Shown: positions 48,878 through 59,862, counted from the stretch's first letter. The stretch: DNA of 64,000 nucleotides from Candidatus Faecousia faecigallinarum (GCA_018712145.1 DVHJ01000027.1:1-64000); one strand, 5' to 3'. A program made the numbers and translations. Notes: generated by a model not told the origin, from the letters alone.

Positions 48878-50128
48878 TCACCGGTTTTGCCGGGCATGCC
48901 GCTGCCGCCGCCACACACCCCACATGCGGAAAATCGTAGAACTGAGCAAAACACCTACTGCTAGCGCGCCGGCCAGCGCGCCAGTATGCAAACCGTGGCG
49001 CAGGAAGTTGTCAATATCGCCGCGAACCACATAGTCCATGGTATAGTAGATATCCGCGCCGGGCACCAGAGGGAACAGAGCGGCCAGTAAGTAAGAGGTA
49101 GCAGGATATTTCCGCACCCGGGCCATGACTTCGGCATAGGCCGAAGCCAGTGCGGCAGAAACCAGAAACGCGGTCACATCCGACAGGCCCAAATGGCTGC
49201 CCAGCCGGTAAGTCAGCCAGCTGAGCACGCCGCCCAGGATACACAGGACAGTCCCCGGCCCATGGACGTTGAACAGCAGGCAGACCCCCAAGCTACCGAC
49301 ACAACTGGCAAGGCACTGTACCGCCAGGCTGTAATCCACCAAGCCGGTACTTCCAGCCAACTCGCCCCAGAGGCTCCGGGCCAGGGAGACCGCAGCGCCG
49401 GTACCAACCGCCAAGGCGATGGCAGTGATTAACACTTGCACCAACCGGTTCACGCCTGACATGGTGTCCCCATAAATGACGTCCCGAACGCTGTTGGTAA
49501 ACAACAACCCTGGCACCAACAGCATCAGTGCGCCGATGATTACCGCATCCACATTTTGGGCAAATCCCGGAAGCGCCAACCCATGGGCCAGCAGCGCCGA
49601 GACAAATCCGGCGAATACCGTTTTAAAAAACAGGTTCGCATGCAGGCGGCTCATGAATCGCAGGCACAGGCCCACGGCAACGCCGCAAATGCCGGCGCAC
49701 AAAGCGTCCCATAGCGTTCCCCGGAAAAACAGGGAGAATCCGGAAGCAGTCAAAAAAGACGCCAGCAACTGGGCCGGCATCCGGTAGCGCCTGACCCCGG
49801 CCATTTCCCGGCGGAGCATGGCCATTGCCTCCTGTACCGGTGGTGTTTCCTGGCAGATTCTGCGGCACAGGGCGCTGTAGCGCTCTACGCCGTCTAAATC
49901 CGTTGTACCGTCGTTACTCCGGCGCATTCTGGTCAGGTGCCGCTCATCCGGCGTTTCCAAGCTGGCAATGATACAGTTGGGGATGGCAAAGGCCTCCCCC
50001 TGAACGCCGTAGGCGTCCATCAGCCGGAGGATGGATTCCTCTACCCGGTAAGTTTCAGCGCCGCAGCGCTGAAGCTGAAAGGCCAGGTCAACCGCCAGCT
50101 CCAAAATTTCTTCCTCTTTCAACCACAT
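48878..50128 (-). CDS. Threonine/serine exporter-like protein (ThrE family)
   Basis: Start MWLKEEEILELAVDLAFQLQRCGAETYRVEESI; LVPGLLFTNSVRDVIYGDTMSGVNRL; LLAALFPLVPGADIYYT. Confidence 0.9.
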   Translation of the reverse strand: MWLKEEEILELAVDLAFQLQRCGAETYRVEESILRLMDAYGVQGEAFAIPNCIIASLETPDERHLTRMRRSNDGTTDLDGVERYSALCRRICQETPPVQEAMAMLRREMAGVRRYRMPAQLLASFLTASGFSLFFRGTLWDALCAGICGVAVGLCLRFMSRLHANLFFKTVFAGFVSALLAHGLALPGFAQNVDAVIIGALMLLVPGLLFTNSVRDVIYGDTMSGVNRLVQVLITAIALAVGTGAAVSLARSLWGELAGSTGLVDYSLAVQCLASCVGSLGVCLLFNVHGPGTVLCILGGVLSWLTYRLGSHLGLSDVTAFLVSAALASAYAEVMARVRKYPATSYLLAALFPLVPGADIYYTMDYVVRGDIDNFLRHGLHTGALAGALAVGVLLSSTIFRMWGVWRRQRHARQNR

Positions 50129-50224
50129 CGCCTCCCAGGCTCCGGCCAGTATATCCGGCGGCAGCGAAAAAAGCAAGGGAAATCCCTCGCCTGAGGGATA
50201 ATCTGTGTTGATCTGCCTACCGGC

Positions 50225-51121
50225 TTACTTTTTGGTCCGGTCAGCAAAAAACTCCCGGGTTTGCACAGCATTGGCCCGGATTTCCCCTTGTAAAGCCTCC
50301 AAGGTGGGGAACTTCCGCTCTGGCCGGAGATAATGCCACAATTCCAGGGTCACCTCCTGGCCGTATAGGTCGCCGTGATAATCCAGAAGCCACGGCTCCA
50401 CCGTGAGTGTGCTGCCGCCTACGGTGGGCCGGACGCCGATATTGGTCACAGCCATGTATACGCCGGTGGCCGTGCGTACCCGGCAGGCGTATACGCCCCG
50501 GGGGGGCAGTAGCAGCTCTGGATCTGGCACCAGATTGGCGGTGGGAATGCCCATTGTCCGGCCCAGATGTTGACCCTGCACCACTTTGCCAGACAGCAAA
50601 TGGGGATGGCCCAAAAACCGCCTGGCCCGGTCCAGATCTCCCTCGGCCAAGAGTTGACGAATGTACGTGGAGGAAACGGGAATGCCGTCCAAGCGGTACT
50701 CCGGTGCAACAGCGCAGCTCAAGCCCATCCGGGCCGCCATTTCCTGTAGCCGTGCGGCCGTCCCCTGGCCGCCGGCGCCAAATCGGAAATCGTGGCCGCA
50801 AATCAGTCCCACCGCGTGGTACCGGTTCACCAAAATATCCTGCAGAAAATCCGTCCAGGCCATATCCCGCATGGCCTCATCAAACTGCAGGGTAAGCACT
50901 TCCTCCACCCCATACAGCTGCGACATCAGCTTTTTCCGGTCCGGCAAGCTGCTCAACAGCCGCACCGGCGTGCCCAACACCAGGGTGTCCGGGTGCCGGT
51001 CAAAGGTCAGGGCAGCTGCCTGGCAGCCAAGGCGGTCAGCCTCTTGGCGGCACCGGGACAGCAGCTGCCCGTGGCCCAGGTGTACACCGTCAAAAAAGCC
51101 CAGGGCAATCACTCGTTCCAA
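50225..51121 (-). CDS. ribF: Bifunctional riboflavin kinase/FAD synthetase
   Basis: ALGFFDGVHLGHGQLL; SSTYIRQLLAEGDLDRARRFLGHPHLLSGKVVQGQHLGRTMGIPTANL. Confidence 0.95.
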   Translation of the reverse strand: MERVIALGFFDGVHLGHGQLLSRCRQEADRLGCQAAALTFDRHPDTLVLGTPVRLLSSLPDRKKLMSQLYGVEEVLTLQFDEAMRDMAWTDFLQDILVNRYHAVGLICGHDFRFGAGGQGTAARLQEMAARMGLSCAVAPEYRLDGIPVSSTYIRQLLAEGDLDRARRFLGHPHLLSGKVVQGQHLGRTMGIPTANLVPDPELLLPPRGVYACRVRTATGVYMAVTNIGVRPTVGGSTLTVEPWLLDYHGDLYGQEVTLELWHYLRPERKFPTLEALQGEIRANAVQTREFFADRTKK

Positions 51122-51122
51122 C

Positions 51123-51998
51123 TCAATTCACCTCGAAAAAGCTTTTGATGGTTTTCATCTCTCCGCCGGCGCACCGGGCCAGCGCCAGAAACTCTCCGCC
51201 GCCGTAAAGGCGGTAATCGCCAGAGGGCAGAGCGGTAGAAAATACGCCACCATTGCGGCAGATCCGCTCTTGCTTAGGCGACAGCTCTACCTTTGGACAG
51301 TGGGGAAATAAGGAGTCCACCGGCCGAAGCAGCCGTTCCACCGGATCGCCGGCTTCTGCCATGTCCAGTAGGCACTCCAGCGATATCGCATCGTCAAGGC
51401 TGTAGGCCCCGGCTTGTGTCCGGCGCAGCGCCGCCATGGTTCCACCGCAGCCCAATGCCAGGCCAATGTCTTTGCACAGGGTGCGAATATAGGTTCCCTT
51501 GGAACAGTCCACCAGAAATGTGTAGTCCCTGTCCTGAACTTGTACCAATTCCAACCGGTAAATTTCAATGGGGCGGGGAGCCCGCTCTATGTGCCGGCCC
51601 TGCCGGGCCAAGGTGTAGAGTTTTTTTCCGTCCACCTTTACGGCGGAATACATGGGGGGAACTTGCATCTGCCGGCCCAGAAACCGGCGGAACATTGCCT
51701 CTACGTCTTCCCGGCCCACGGTGACCGGCCGGGTTTCCAGCACCGTTCCGGTGGTGTCCTCCGTATCGGTGAGCAGGCCCAGACGCAGGGTGGCCATGTA
51801 CTGCTTTCTGGCGTTTTCCAAAAACGCTGCCCCCCGGGTAGCCCGGCCCACCATCACCGGCAGTACGCCGGTGGCCATGGGATCCAAGGTGCCGCCGTGA
51901 CCCACCCGGCGGGTGCCGAATACCCGGCGCAGGCGGGCCGCCACATCCTGGCTGGTCCACCCCTGGGGTTTGTCAATGATGATGATACCCGATGCCAT
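51123..51998 (-). CDS. truB: tRNA pseudouridine synthase B
   Basis: GIIIIDKPQGWTSQDVAARLRRVFGTRRVGHGGTLDPMATGVLPV; SKGTYIRTLCKDIG. Confidence 0.96.
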   Translation of the reverse strand: MASGIIIIDKPQGWTSQDVAARLRRVFGTRRVGHGGTLDPMATGVLPVMVGRATRGAAFLENARKQYMATLRLGLLTDTEDTTGTVLETRPVTVGREDVEAMFRRFLGRQMQVPPMYSAVKVDGKKLYTLARQGRHIERAPRPIEIYRLELVQVQDRDYTFLVDCSKGTYIRTLCKDIGLALGCGGTMAALRRTQAGAYSLDDAISLECLLDMAEAGDPVERLLRPVDSLFPHCPKVELSPKQERICRNGGVFSTALPSGDYRLYGGGEFLALARCAGGEMKTIKSFFEVN

Positions 51999-52020
51999 GG
52001 CTGCTGTCCTTTCTGCCGGG

Positions 52021-52980
52021 TTATAAAATGCCCTGCTTTTCCAAAACCGCCAGCACCATTTTCCTGGCCTGGGCTTGGTCGCAGGAAAGGGTAGCGCCTG
52101 CCGCTCCCCGGTGGCCGCCGCCCCCTAAGGCCAGGGCAATGGCCGCCGCGTCGTAGGCCGGCGTGGCGCGAATGGACAGCTTGGTGTCCCCGTTTTCCGT
52201 GGTACGGAAGGTCACGGCCAACTCCACGCCTTCCAAATTCCGGGGGAAGTTGGAGATATCCTCCATATCGTCTTCGGTCACCCCAGCCTCCCGCTCTGCC
52301 AGCAGGGGAATGAGGCACAAGGCAACCTTCCCGTTGCGCAATAGCTCCATGTGTTGGCTGAGGTAGGCGTTCAGCCGCATCCGGGCTGGCCGTACCGTTT
52401 CGAACAGTGCCCGGTTGATGGCGTAGGCATTGGCCCCTGCTTCCAGACAGGCCGCCGCCGCCCGCAGGGTGCGGGCGGTGGTGTTGGCATAGCGGAAACA
52501 GCCGGTATCTGTGGACAGCGCCACATATAGCGCTTCCGCCATGGCCTTATCCAGCCGGACCCCCATGGCCAGCAATACCCGCAAAACAATCTCTCCACAG
52601 GCTGCCGCGCCAGAATCCACAATGCCCCGGTAAGCAAAGCCAAGATTGGAGCCGTGATGATCCAGCAGCAGCTCCACCGGCAGTTTTTCCGCCCCAGGGC
52701 AGAGCATTCCCGGGCTGGCCACGTCCACGCTGACGATAACGCTGTCCTCCGGCGGCGCCGCCACTGTCAGGCCCCGGTGATAGGGCTGGTACCGGGCGGT
52801 GAGCTGAGGATTGCGCAGGATATACGCCTCCTTCCCCAAGCTCCGCAGGCCCCGGCAGAGGGCAGCAGCGCACCCGGCGGTATCCCCATCCGGGCGGCGG
52901 TGGGTTAAAATGAGAAATCCGTCTCTCGCCAGAAAGAAACGGGCGGTCTCCTCAATGGTCAACTTCTGCATTGCCGTCAT
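52021..52980 (-). CDS. DHH/DHHA1 phosphoesterase (NrnA-like)
   Basis: LILTHRRPDGDTAGCAAALCRGL; LLLDHHGSN; ALGGGGHRGAAGATL. Confidence 0.92.
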   Translation of the reverse strand: MTAMQKLTIEETARFFLARDGFLILTHRRPDGDTAGCAAALCRGLRSLGKEAYILRNPQLTARYQPYHRGLTVAAPPEDSVIVSVDVASPGMLCPGAEKLPVELLLDHHGSNLGFAYRGIVDSGAAACGEIVLRVLLAMGVRLDKAMAEALYVALSTDTGCFRYANTTARTLRAAAACLEAGANAYAINRALFETVRPARMRLNAYLSQHMELLRNGKVALCLIPLLAEREAGVTEDDMEDISNFPRNLEGVELAVTFRTTENGDTKLSIRATPAYDAAAIALALGGGGHRGAAGATLSCDQAQARKMVLAVLEKQGIL

Positions 52981-53326
52981 CCTCTGTCGTTTCCAGGCGG
53001 TTTAGCAGCTCAAGCATATGAGCGCCCCGCAAAATGGAGTCATCCTGCTGCCATTGCAGTTCCGGCGTGTGGCGCAGCTGCAGCGCTGCGCCTAAGGCAC
53101 GGCGGAGATAACCGCTGGCCGACTTTAGGCCCTGCATGGCCTCTGCGGCCCGGGGGCTGTCCAGGAAGCTGACATACACCTTGGCATACCGGAGATCGGG
53201 GGTCGTCTCCACCCTGGTGACCGACACCATGGTTGCCTGCACCCGGGGATCTTTTACCCCACGGAGCAGGGCGGCCAGCTCCCGCTGAATTTCTTCGTTG
53301 ATCCGTCCCATTCGATTGGACGCCAT
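52952..53326 (-). CDS. rbfA: Ribosome-binding factor A
   Basis: Start MASNRMGRINEEIQRELAALLRGVKDPRVQATMVSVTRVETTPDLRYAKVYVSFL. Confidence 0.94.
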   Translation of the reverse strand: MASNRMGRINEEIQRELAALLRGVKDPRVQATMVSVTRVETTPDLRYAKVYVSFLDSPRAAEAMQGLKSASGYLRRALGAALQLRHTPELQWQQDDSILRGAHMLELLNRLETTEDDGNAEVDH

Positions 53327-53354
53327 CGCTCCCGCCTCCTTTTGTATAGTTGCT

Positions 53355-55712
53355 TCAGGGCTTAATTTCCTCCATGACAAAGCACTCGAAAACGTCGCCC
53401 TCTTTAATGTCGTTAAATTTCTCGATGGACATGCCACACTCGTAACCGGCAGCCACTTCTTTCACCGAGTCTTTGAACCGCTGCAGGGAGCCAACCGTTC
53501 CCTGGTGCAGAACCACGTTATCCCGCAAAATGCGCACCTGGGCATCTCGGGAAACCCGCCCGTCTTTTACATAGCAGCCAGCTACCGTGCCAACAGCAGA
53601 GACCTTGTAGGTCTGCCGCACTTCCGCGTGGCCAATCACCGTCTCTTTGTATTTGGGGGCCAGCATGCCCTTCAAGGCGGCTTCAATTTCATCAATGGCG
53701 TCGTAGATCACCCGGTACATCCGAACGTCTACCTTGGCCCGGGCGGCGCTGGCCTGGGCGGCGGCGTCCGGCCGGACGTTGAAGCCGATGACGATGGCAT
53801 TGGCCGTAGAGGCCAGCAAAATGTCGGACTCGTTTACCGCGCCGACACCGGCATGAATGACCTTAACCCGGACCTCATCGTTGGACAGCTTCAGCAAGCT
53901 GGCCTTCAGTGCTTCGGCAGAACCCTGCACGTCTGCTTTGACGATCAGGTTCAGTTCCTTCATCTCGCCCTCCTGCATCTTGGCAAAGAGGTTATCCAGG
54001 GTGACCTTGGTATTCAGTTTAGCGGCGGCGTCTTTCTCCGCCTGGCGGCGCTGCTCCACCAGCTCCCGGGCCATGCGCTCATCGGAAACGGCGTTGAATT
54101 CGTCGCCGGGGGCGGGCACATCAGCCAGGCCGGTGATTTCCACCGGGATGGAGGGGCCGGCGGTTTTTACCGTGCGGCCCTTGTCGTCGGTCATCACCCG
54201 GACCCGGCCCACCGCTGTACCGGCAATGATCACATCGCCCTGTTTCAAGGTACCGTTTTGCACCAGCAGGGTAGCAATGGGGCCGCGGCTCCGATCCAGC
54301 CGGGCCTCGATCACGGTGCCCTTGGCCGGGCGGTTGGGGTTGGCCTTCAACTCCTGCACTTCGGCGGTGAGTACCACCATCTCCAGCAGCTCGTCAATGC
54401 CGGTGCCCTGCTTGGCCGAAATGGGGCAGACCACAGTTTCGCCGCCCCACTCCTCCGGGATCAGGTCATACTCGGTGAGCTGCTGCTTGATCCGGTCGGG
54501 ATTGGCGCCAGGCTTATCCATCTTGTTGATGGCCACAATAATGGGAATCTTTGCCGCCTTGGCATGGTTAATGGCTTCTACCGTCTGGGGCATGATGCCG
54601 TCGTCGGCAGCCACCACCAAAATGGCAATGTCGGTACACATGGCGCCCCGGGCCCGCATGGAGGTAAAGGCGGCGTGGCCGGGGGTATCCAGGAAGGTGA
54701 TGAGATTCTCCCCCACCCGCACGGTGTATGCGCCAATGTGCTGGGTAATCCCGCCGGCCTCACCGGAAACCACATTGGTTTTCCGGATGGCGTCCAGCAG
54801 GCTGGTTTTGCCATGGTCTACGTGGCCCATGACCACCACCACCGGGCTGCGGGGCTGCAGCTCCTGGGCGGTGTCCACATGGTCGTCAATGAGCTGCTCT
54901 TCAATGGTGACGGTGACCTCCCGTTCTACCCGGCAGCCCATCTCCGTGGCCACAAACTCTGCGGTGTCAAAGTCAATGTTCTGATTGATGGAGGCCACTA
55001 CCCCATTTTTCAGCAGGGTTTTGATGACCTCCGCCGCCGTCTTCTTCATCCGGCTGGCCAGTTCGCCTACCGTGATCTCATCCGGGATTTTTACCGTCAG
55101 GGGCGTTTTCTTAATCACTTCCAGGCGCAGGCGGCGCATTTTCTCCTGCTCTTCGCTTTTGGCTTTGCTGCTCTGGAACTTGCCGCCCTTTTTGTTGCTC
55201 TTGGACTTCCCACCGCCGATTTTCTGCTTGCCGCCGGAGAAGTTCTGCACCCGCTCGGATACCAGGGTATCCACCCGGTCGTCAAACCGCTCGGCATTCA
55301 CCCGGACGGCGGAGGTATCCACCACCCGGCGCTCCCGGCGGCGCTCCGGCTGCTTGGCAGCGGGGGCGCCTTCTGCCGGCTTGGTTTCGGCAGGCTTCCC
55401 CTCGTTGGGTTTGGCCTCGGGCTTGCCGGGCTTATCCTGCCGGGGGGCAGGCTTCTGGGGCCGGGCGGTCTTGCCGGCGTCCCGGGCCGGTTCCGCCTTG
55501 GTCTTTTGGGCGGCGGCAAACACCTGCTCCAGGGAAGCAATCTGGTTGTTCTGGGTAACATGGTCAAAAAATGCGTTCAGCTGCTCGTCGGTGAGCACCT
55601 GGCTGTAACTTCTGGGCCGTTCCGAATACTTGCCCACAATATCGGCCACTTCTTTGGGGGCCATACCTAGATCCGCCGCAACTTCGCGGACGCGATACTT
55701 GATCAAACTCAT
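53355..55712 (-). CDS. infB: Translation initiation factor IF-2
   Basis: [42 protein letters not shown]. Confidence 0.98.
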   Translation of the reverse strand: MSLIKYRVREVAADLGMAPKEVADIVGKYSERPRSYSQVLTDEQLNAFFDHVTQNNQIASLEQVFAAAQKTKAEPARDAGKTARPQKPAPRQDKPGKPEAKPNEGKPAETKPAEGAPAAKQPERRRERRVVDTSAVRVNAERFDDRVDTLVSERVQNFSGGKQKIGGGKSKSNKKGGKFQSSKAKSEEQEKMRRLRLEVIKKTPLTVKIPDEITVGELASRMKKTAAEVIKTLLKNGVVASINQNIDFDTAEFVATEMGCRVEREVTVTIEEQLIDDHVDTAQELQPRSPVVVVMGHVDHGKTSLLDAIRKTNVVSGEAGGITQHIGAYTVRVGENLITFLDTPGHAAFTSMRARGAMCTDIAILVVAADDGIMPQTVEAINHAKAAKIPIIVAINKMDKPGANPDRIKQQLTEYDLIPEEWGGETVVCPISAKQGTGIDELLEMVVLTAEVQELKANPNRPAKGTVIEARLDRSRGPIATLLVQNGTLKQGDVIIAGTAVGRVRVMTDDKGRTVKTAGPSIPVEITGLADVPAPGDEFNAVSDERMARELVEQRRQAEKDAAAKLNTKVTLDNLFAKMQEGEMKELNLIVKADVQGSAEALKASLLKLSNDEVRVKVIHAGVGAVNESDILLASTANAIVIGFNVRPDAAAQASAARAKVDVRMYRVIYDAIDEIEAALKGMLAPKYKETVIGHAEVRQTYKVSAVGTVAGCYVKDGRVSRDAQVRILRDNVVLHQGTVGSLQRFKDSVKEVAAGYECGMSIEKFNDIKEGDVFECFVMEEIKP

Positions 55713-56185
55713 GATTTCGCACCTCCATCATTCGTCTTACGCTGCCTGGTTTGTCCGGATTTGGCGGACTGTTTGCCGCCCCGGCGCAGGTTCTGCCGGT
55801 GAGCCCGGGCTTCTTTCTGCCGCTGGCGCAGCCGGGCAGCCTGGTTTTCCATTTCTGTCATGGCGCTGCCGTATTGAGCGGGATCCTCCAGGGCTTGTAA
55901 AAATGCCAGTGCCAAGGCCGCGTCGGTAAAGGCCGCCATGGCCACCACCGTCCTGCCCAGGGCGGAGCCTAGTTCCGCTTTCGTCAAGGGAACGGTAACC
56001 AGAATCTGGCCGGTGCCGGCCACAAAGGCAGCAGCCCGCCGGCGGGTGTTGTCCGGCGCGTCGCCGGCCAAGATCACCAGCCGGGCCTTCCCGGCCCGGG
56101 CGGCGGCGCCCACCGGTTCCTCTCCAGCTTCCAGCCGCCCAGCCTTCTTGGCCAGGCTGAGATACTGGGCTGCATTAGGTTTCAT
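55709..56185 (-). CDS. L7Ae/L30e-family protein (YlxQ-like) with basic C-terminal extension
   Basis: [42 protein letters not shown]; synteny nusA-ylxR-ylxQ-infB. Confidence 0.85.
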   Translation of the reverse strand: MKPNAAQYLSLAKKAGRLEAGEEPVGAAARAGKARLVILAGDAPDNTRRRAAAFVAGTGQILVTVPLTKAELGSALGRTVVAMAAFTDAALALAFLQALEDPAQYGSAMTEMENQAARLRQRQKEARAHRQNLRRGGKQSAKSGQTRQRKTNDGGAKS

Positions 56186-56447
56186 GGCCCGCCTCCATTT
56201 CCCGGCTCAGCCGCTCCAGCACCTCCGGTGGGATGGGAACCTCTAAATTCCGCTCCAACGCCTTGGAGCGCACGGCTTTTTTCAGGCATTCCGGGTTGGG
56301 GCATACATAGGCCCCCCGGCCTGGCGCTTTGCCCCGGAAGTCCAGGCTCACTGTCCCTTCCGGTGAGCGCACCACTCGAAGCATCTCCCGCTTCGGTTTG
56401 CGCTCCCGGCAGCCCATGCACTGGCGCATGGGAATTCTTTTTTCCAC
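56175..56447 (-). CDS. YlxR/RnpM-family protein
   Basis: PMRQCMGCRERKPKREMLRVVRSPEGTVSLDFRGKAPGRGAYVCPNPECLKKA. Confidence 0.93.
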   Translation of the reverse strand: MEKRIPMRQCMGCRERKPKREMLRVVRSPEGTVSLDFRGKAPGRGAYVCPNPECLKKAVRSKALERNLEVPIPPEVLERLSREMEAGHET

Positions 56448-56491
56448 GGCGGTCCCCCCCTGTCATATACATTTTTATAATATATTTTGCC

Positions 56492-57628
56492 TCACTGGGC
56501 AGCTTCTTCCTCCGGACTGTCTTCCACTGCCTTTGAGGCAGGTTTGATGTCGATTTTATAACTGGTCAGCCGGGCGGCCAAGCGGGCGTTCTGCCCCTCC
56601 TTGCCAATGGCCAGGCTTAGCTGATTGTCGGGCACGATCACCCGGCAGGCTTTTTGGCCAGGGAGCAATTCCACGGAAATCACGTCTGCCGGGCTGAGGG
56701 CTGCCGCCACATACTGGCAGGGATCCTCAGACCAGACGATAATGTCCATTTTTTCGCCCTTCAGCTCCTCCACAATGGCACCCACCCGGCCGCCCCGGGG
56801 GCCTACGCAGGTGCCCACCGGGTCAAGATCCGGCTGCACCGCCCGAACGGCGATCTTTGTCCGGGAGCCGGCCTCCCGGGCAATGTTCCGCACTTCGATC
56901 AATCCCTCGGCAATCTCCGGCACCTCCAGCTCAAACAGCCGGCGCACCAAGTTGGGATGGGTGCGGGATACGCAGACCTGGGGGCCCCGATTGGCCCGGC
57001 GCACGTCCACCACGTACACCCGGAGCATCTGTCCCTCCTGGTAGGTTTCCCCGGGGATTTGCTCCCCGGCCCGGAGAATGGCCTCGGACTGCTCGCTGCC
57101 CACGCCCACTTGGACATATACATCCCGGGACACCGGGTCAATCCGCAGCACGGTGGCAGTAAGCAGCTCCTGAGCCTTAGAGGAGTAGCTATCGTATACT
57201 GCGCCACGCTCTGCTTCCCGGATACCCTGGATGATCACCTGTTTGGCGGTTTGGGCGGCAATCCGGCCGAAGGCCTCCACCTTCACCGGAATACTCAGCA
57301 CTTGTCCCACCTGAGCGCCGGCGTCCACACTCCGGGCAGCGTCCAGGGCAATTTCAGCGGCGGGATTTTCCACTTCCTCCACCACGGTTTTCTGCTGTAC
57401 CATGGACATTTTATTTTCGGTCAGTTCCACCACCACGGTTTCCGCCGGGGTTTCCTTATGATCTTCCCGGTCTTTGCGGTAGGCGTTGACCAACGCCTGC
57501 TTAATCCGCTCCACCATGTAGTCTACGGGGATACCCCGTTCTGCCTCCAGCGCTTTCAGCGCGGAGAAAATCACATCCGGCTGGCAGAGCTGAACCTCCT
57601 GTGCCGGCTTTTTCCGATTTCTGGCCAT
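56492..57628 (-). CDS. nusA: Transcription termination/antitermination factor NusA
   Basis: VCVSRTHPNLVRRLFELEVPEIAEGLIEVRNIAREAGSRTKIAVRAVQPDLDPVGTCVGPRGGRVGAIVEEL. Confidence 0.97.
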   Translation of the reverse strand: MARNRKKPAQEVQLCQPDVIFSALKALEAERGIPVDYMVERIKQALVNAYRKDREDHKETPAETVVVELTENKMSMVQQKTVVEEVENPAAEIALDAARSVDAGAQVGQVLSIPVKVEAFGRIAAQTAKQVIIQGIREAERGAVYDSYSSKAQELLTATVLRIDPVSRDVYVQVGVGSEQSEAILRAGEQIPGETYQEGQMLRVYVVDVRRANRGPQVCVSRTHPNLVRRLFELEVPEIAEGLIEVRNIAREAGSRTKIAVRAVQPDLDPVGTCVGPRGGRVGAIVEELKGEKMDIIVWSEDPCQYVAAALSPADVISVELLPGQKACRVIVPDNQLSLAIGKEGQNARLAARLTSYKIDIKPASKAVEDSPEEEAAQ

Positions 57629-57643
57629 GATTTCTCCCTCCTG

Positions 57644-58096
57644 TCAGAATTCTACCCGGAGGCGCACCAGGGCGATCTCCGATTTTGTAAAGGTAATGGG
57701 CCCGGCGGCAGTATCCAGAGTGACGTCTCCGCCGGTATAGCCTGCCAGAATGCCGGGAAACTCTTTTGCCCCGTTTTTGGGCCGGTACAGTTTCACCAGC
57801 ACCGGGCTGCCCATGAACCGCTGGAAATCCTGGGGACGCTTCAGCGCCCGTTCCAGGCCGGCGGAGCACACCTCAAAATGGTAGCTGTCGGGGATGGGGT
57901 CCCGCTCGTCCAGGATAGGGTCCATGGCACGGGATAGCGCTTCGCAGTCGGCGATGTCCACGCCGCCTTCCTTATCAATGTAAATGCGCAGGAACCAGTC
58001 GGCTCCCTCCCGCACATATTCCACGTCCCACAGCTCCAGGCCCAGACGGTCTGCCAGGGGTTTAGCCAGGGATTCCACCAGCTCGGTGATTTTCAC
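57644..58096 (-). CDS. rimP: Ribosome maturation factor RimP (GTG start preferred)
   Basis: VKITELVESLAKPLADRLGLELWDVEYVREGADWFLRIYIDKEGGVDIADCEALSRAMDPILDE. Confidence 0.93.
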   Translation of the reverse strand: MKITELVESLAKPLADRLGLELWDVEYVREGADWFLRIYIDKEGGVDIADCEALSRAMDPILDERDPIPDSYHFEVCSAGLERALKRPQDFQRFMGSPVLVKLYRPKNGAKEFPGILAGYTGGDVTLDTAAGPITFTKSEIALVRLRVEF

Positions 58097-58120
58097 TGCA
58101 CACACGCCTTTCTCAAGCAA

Positions 58121-58148
58121 GAAAGAGAGGGGCGAACCCCTCTCTTTC
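58121..58148 (-). other. Leader stem-loop of rimP-nusA-infB transcript
   Basis: gaaagagagggg-cgaa-cccctctctttc between promoter and rimP start. Confidence 0.7.
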
Positions 58149-58172
58149 GTAAGTCTACGTTAGATTAACGGT

Positions 58173-58201
58173 ATTATACCACTGCTGCAGCAATATTGCA
58201 A
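58173..58201 (-). promoter_or_regulatory. Sigma-A-type promoter of the rimP-nusA-infB operon
   Basis: Minus strand TTGCAA-N17-TATAAT. Confidence 0.75.
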
Positions 58202-58271
58202 GGGCTTTATCCAATATTTTTCCGGAATTTCCAGAAAAAATATCCGGTTCTTCCCCGATACTGCAAAAATT

Positions 58272-59144
58272 TTACCGTCCGCCGCCGCTGAGGAAGAACA
58301 GAGCCAGCATCCCCGGGCCGGTATGGGCGCCGGTGAGGGGCTCGTGCATGGAGATAATCAATTCCTTAGGTTTGGCGATGGCTTCCACCATTTGGGCCAG
58401 AGTTTGGGCATCGGCCAAACAATCCCCGTGGGAAATATACACCCGCTGGGTTTCCGGCGCGGCAGCCCGCTTCCGGTACAGCTCGGCAAAAACCTCCATG
58501 GCCCGTTTCCGTCCCCGCACCTTATTGCACACCGTAATATGGCCATGCTCATCTCCACGCAAGATGGGCTTTAGATGGAGCATGGTGCCCAAGGTGGCTG
58601 CCACGCCGGATACCCGGCCGGTGCGCCGCAGGAACATCAGGTCATCCACGGTGAAGTATTCGCATAAATTCTCCCGGTCCTTTTCCAGCGCTTGGCAGGT
58701 GGCGGTCAGATCGAGACCGGCAGCCCGGTAATCCGCCGCCCGGCCGATGAGCAGACCGGTACCCAGGCCGGCCCCCAGGGAGTCGAACACCCGCACGGTG
58801 CGCTGGGGAAACTCCTCGGCCAGCAATTGGGCCGCCTGGAGGGCGGAACTCACCGTACCGCTGATGCCGGAGGACAGGGTGATATACAAAATATCCTCCC
58901 CCGCCGCCAAGGTGGGGCGGAAAGCCTCCATAATCTGGCCCGCCGGCAGGAGGGAAGTCTTGACCACACCCTTATTCCGCAGGTAATCATAGTAGGCCTT
59001 CCCGTCGAAAGCTTCCGGATATTTGGGGCAGGGGACCAGTTTGCCCTCCATCTCAATGGAAAACGATATGGTCTGCACCTGGAACTGCTCCAGCTGTGCC
59101 CGGGGGAGATTGCAGGCAGAGTCGCCAAAAATCACAAAGCCCAT
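58272..59144 (-). CDS. DegV-family protein
   Basis: VIFGDSACNLPRAQLEQ; LYITLSSGISGTVSSALQAAQLL; HLKPILRGDEHGHI. Confidence 0.92.
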   Translation of the reverse strand: MGFVIFGDSACNLPRAQLEQFQVQTISFSIEMEGKLVPCPKYPEAFDGKAYYDYLRNKGVVKTSLLPAGQIMEAFRPTLAAGEDILYITLSSGISGTVSSALQAAQLLAEEFPQRTVRVFDSLGAGLGTGLLIGRAADYRAAGLDLTATCQALEKDRENLCEYFTVDDLMFLRRTGRVSGVAATLGTMLHLKPILRGDEHGHITVCNKVRGRKRAMEVFAELYRKRAAAPETQRVYISHGDCLADAQTLAQMVEAIAKPKELIISMHEPLTGAHTGPGMLALFFLSGGGR

Positions 59145-59289
59145 GGGTTGAACGCGCCTCCCTATCTAGTATTGCATATTAGTATAGCTGATTTCCGTGA
59201 ATATGTAAAGGCGTATTTTCTGTTTTTTCTTGCGACAGAGGGAAGATCGTGGTATAATTTTTCCACATTTTTTCGCGGGGGTGGCGGGC

Positions 59290-59862
59290 TTGGCTTACGA
59301 TAAGCAGGAGGTAGCAGATAAGCTGCGGTATTGGCAGGCATTTATGCAGCAGTTTCATCTGCCAACCTGGGAGGAACTGCCGGATTTGGCGCTGTACATG
59401 GACCAGGTGGTGGCCCTGGTGGGGCGGTATGTGAACCTGCAGCCCCACTCCGGGCCAAAAGAGCCACTACTCACCGCCAGCGCCGTAAACAACTATGTGC
59501 GGCTGAAGCTGATCCCGCCCCCGGTGAAGAAGCGGTACAGCCGGGTACACCTGGCATACCTCATTGTGATCTGCTTGCTGAAGGGCTCTATGAGCTTGTC
59601 CAGCATCCAGCAGATGTTCCCGGCGGACATGGATGAGGCGGCGGTAAAGCAGAATTATCAGAACTTTCTCGTGCGGTATCGGGCGGCCTATCTGCGGTGC
59701 GTGGAGCAGCTGGAGCAGCTGGCTGCCCCGGTGCTGGACCCACAGGAGGAAAGCCCGGATCAGGTGGATTCGCTGGTGCTGTCTACCGCTGTGGCGGCCA
59801 CCTTATATAAACTGGTGACGGATAAGCTCCTGGCCCTGCAGCTGCCCAAAGCGGAACCCTAG
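59290..59862 (+). CDS. DUF1836-like protein; start codon uncertain
   Basis: LAYDKQEVADKLRYWQAFMQQFHLPTWEELPDLALYMDQVV; TASAVNNYVRLKLIPPPVKKRYSRVHLAYLIVICLLKGSMSLSSIQQMF. Confidence 0.75.
   Translation: MAYDKQEVADKLRYWQAFMQQFHLPTWEELPDLALYMDQVVALVGRYVNLQPHSGPKEPLLTASAVNNYVRLKLIPPPVKKRYSRVHLAYLIVICLLKGSMSLSSIQQMFPADMDEAAVKQNYQNFLVRYRAAYLRCVEQLEQLAAPVLDPQEESPDQVDSLVLSTAVAATLYKLVTDKLLALQLPKAEP

Noticed and set aside
53298-55670. 790-aa plus-strand ORF
   Set aside because: Antisense to infB.
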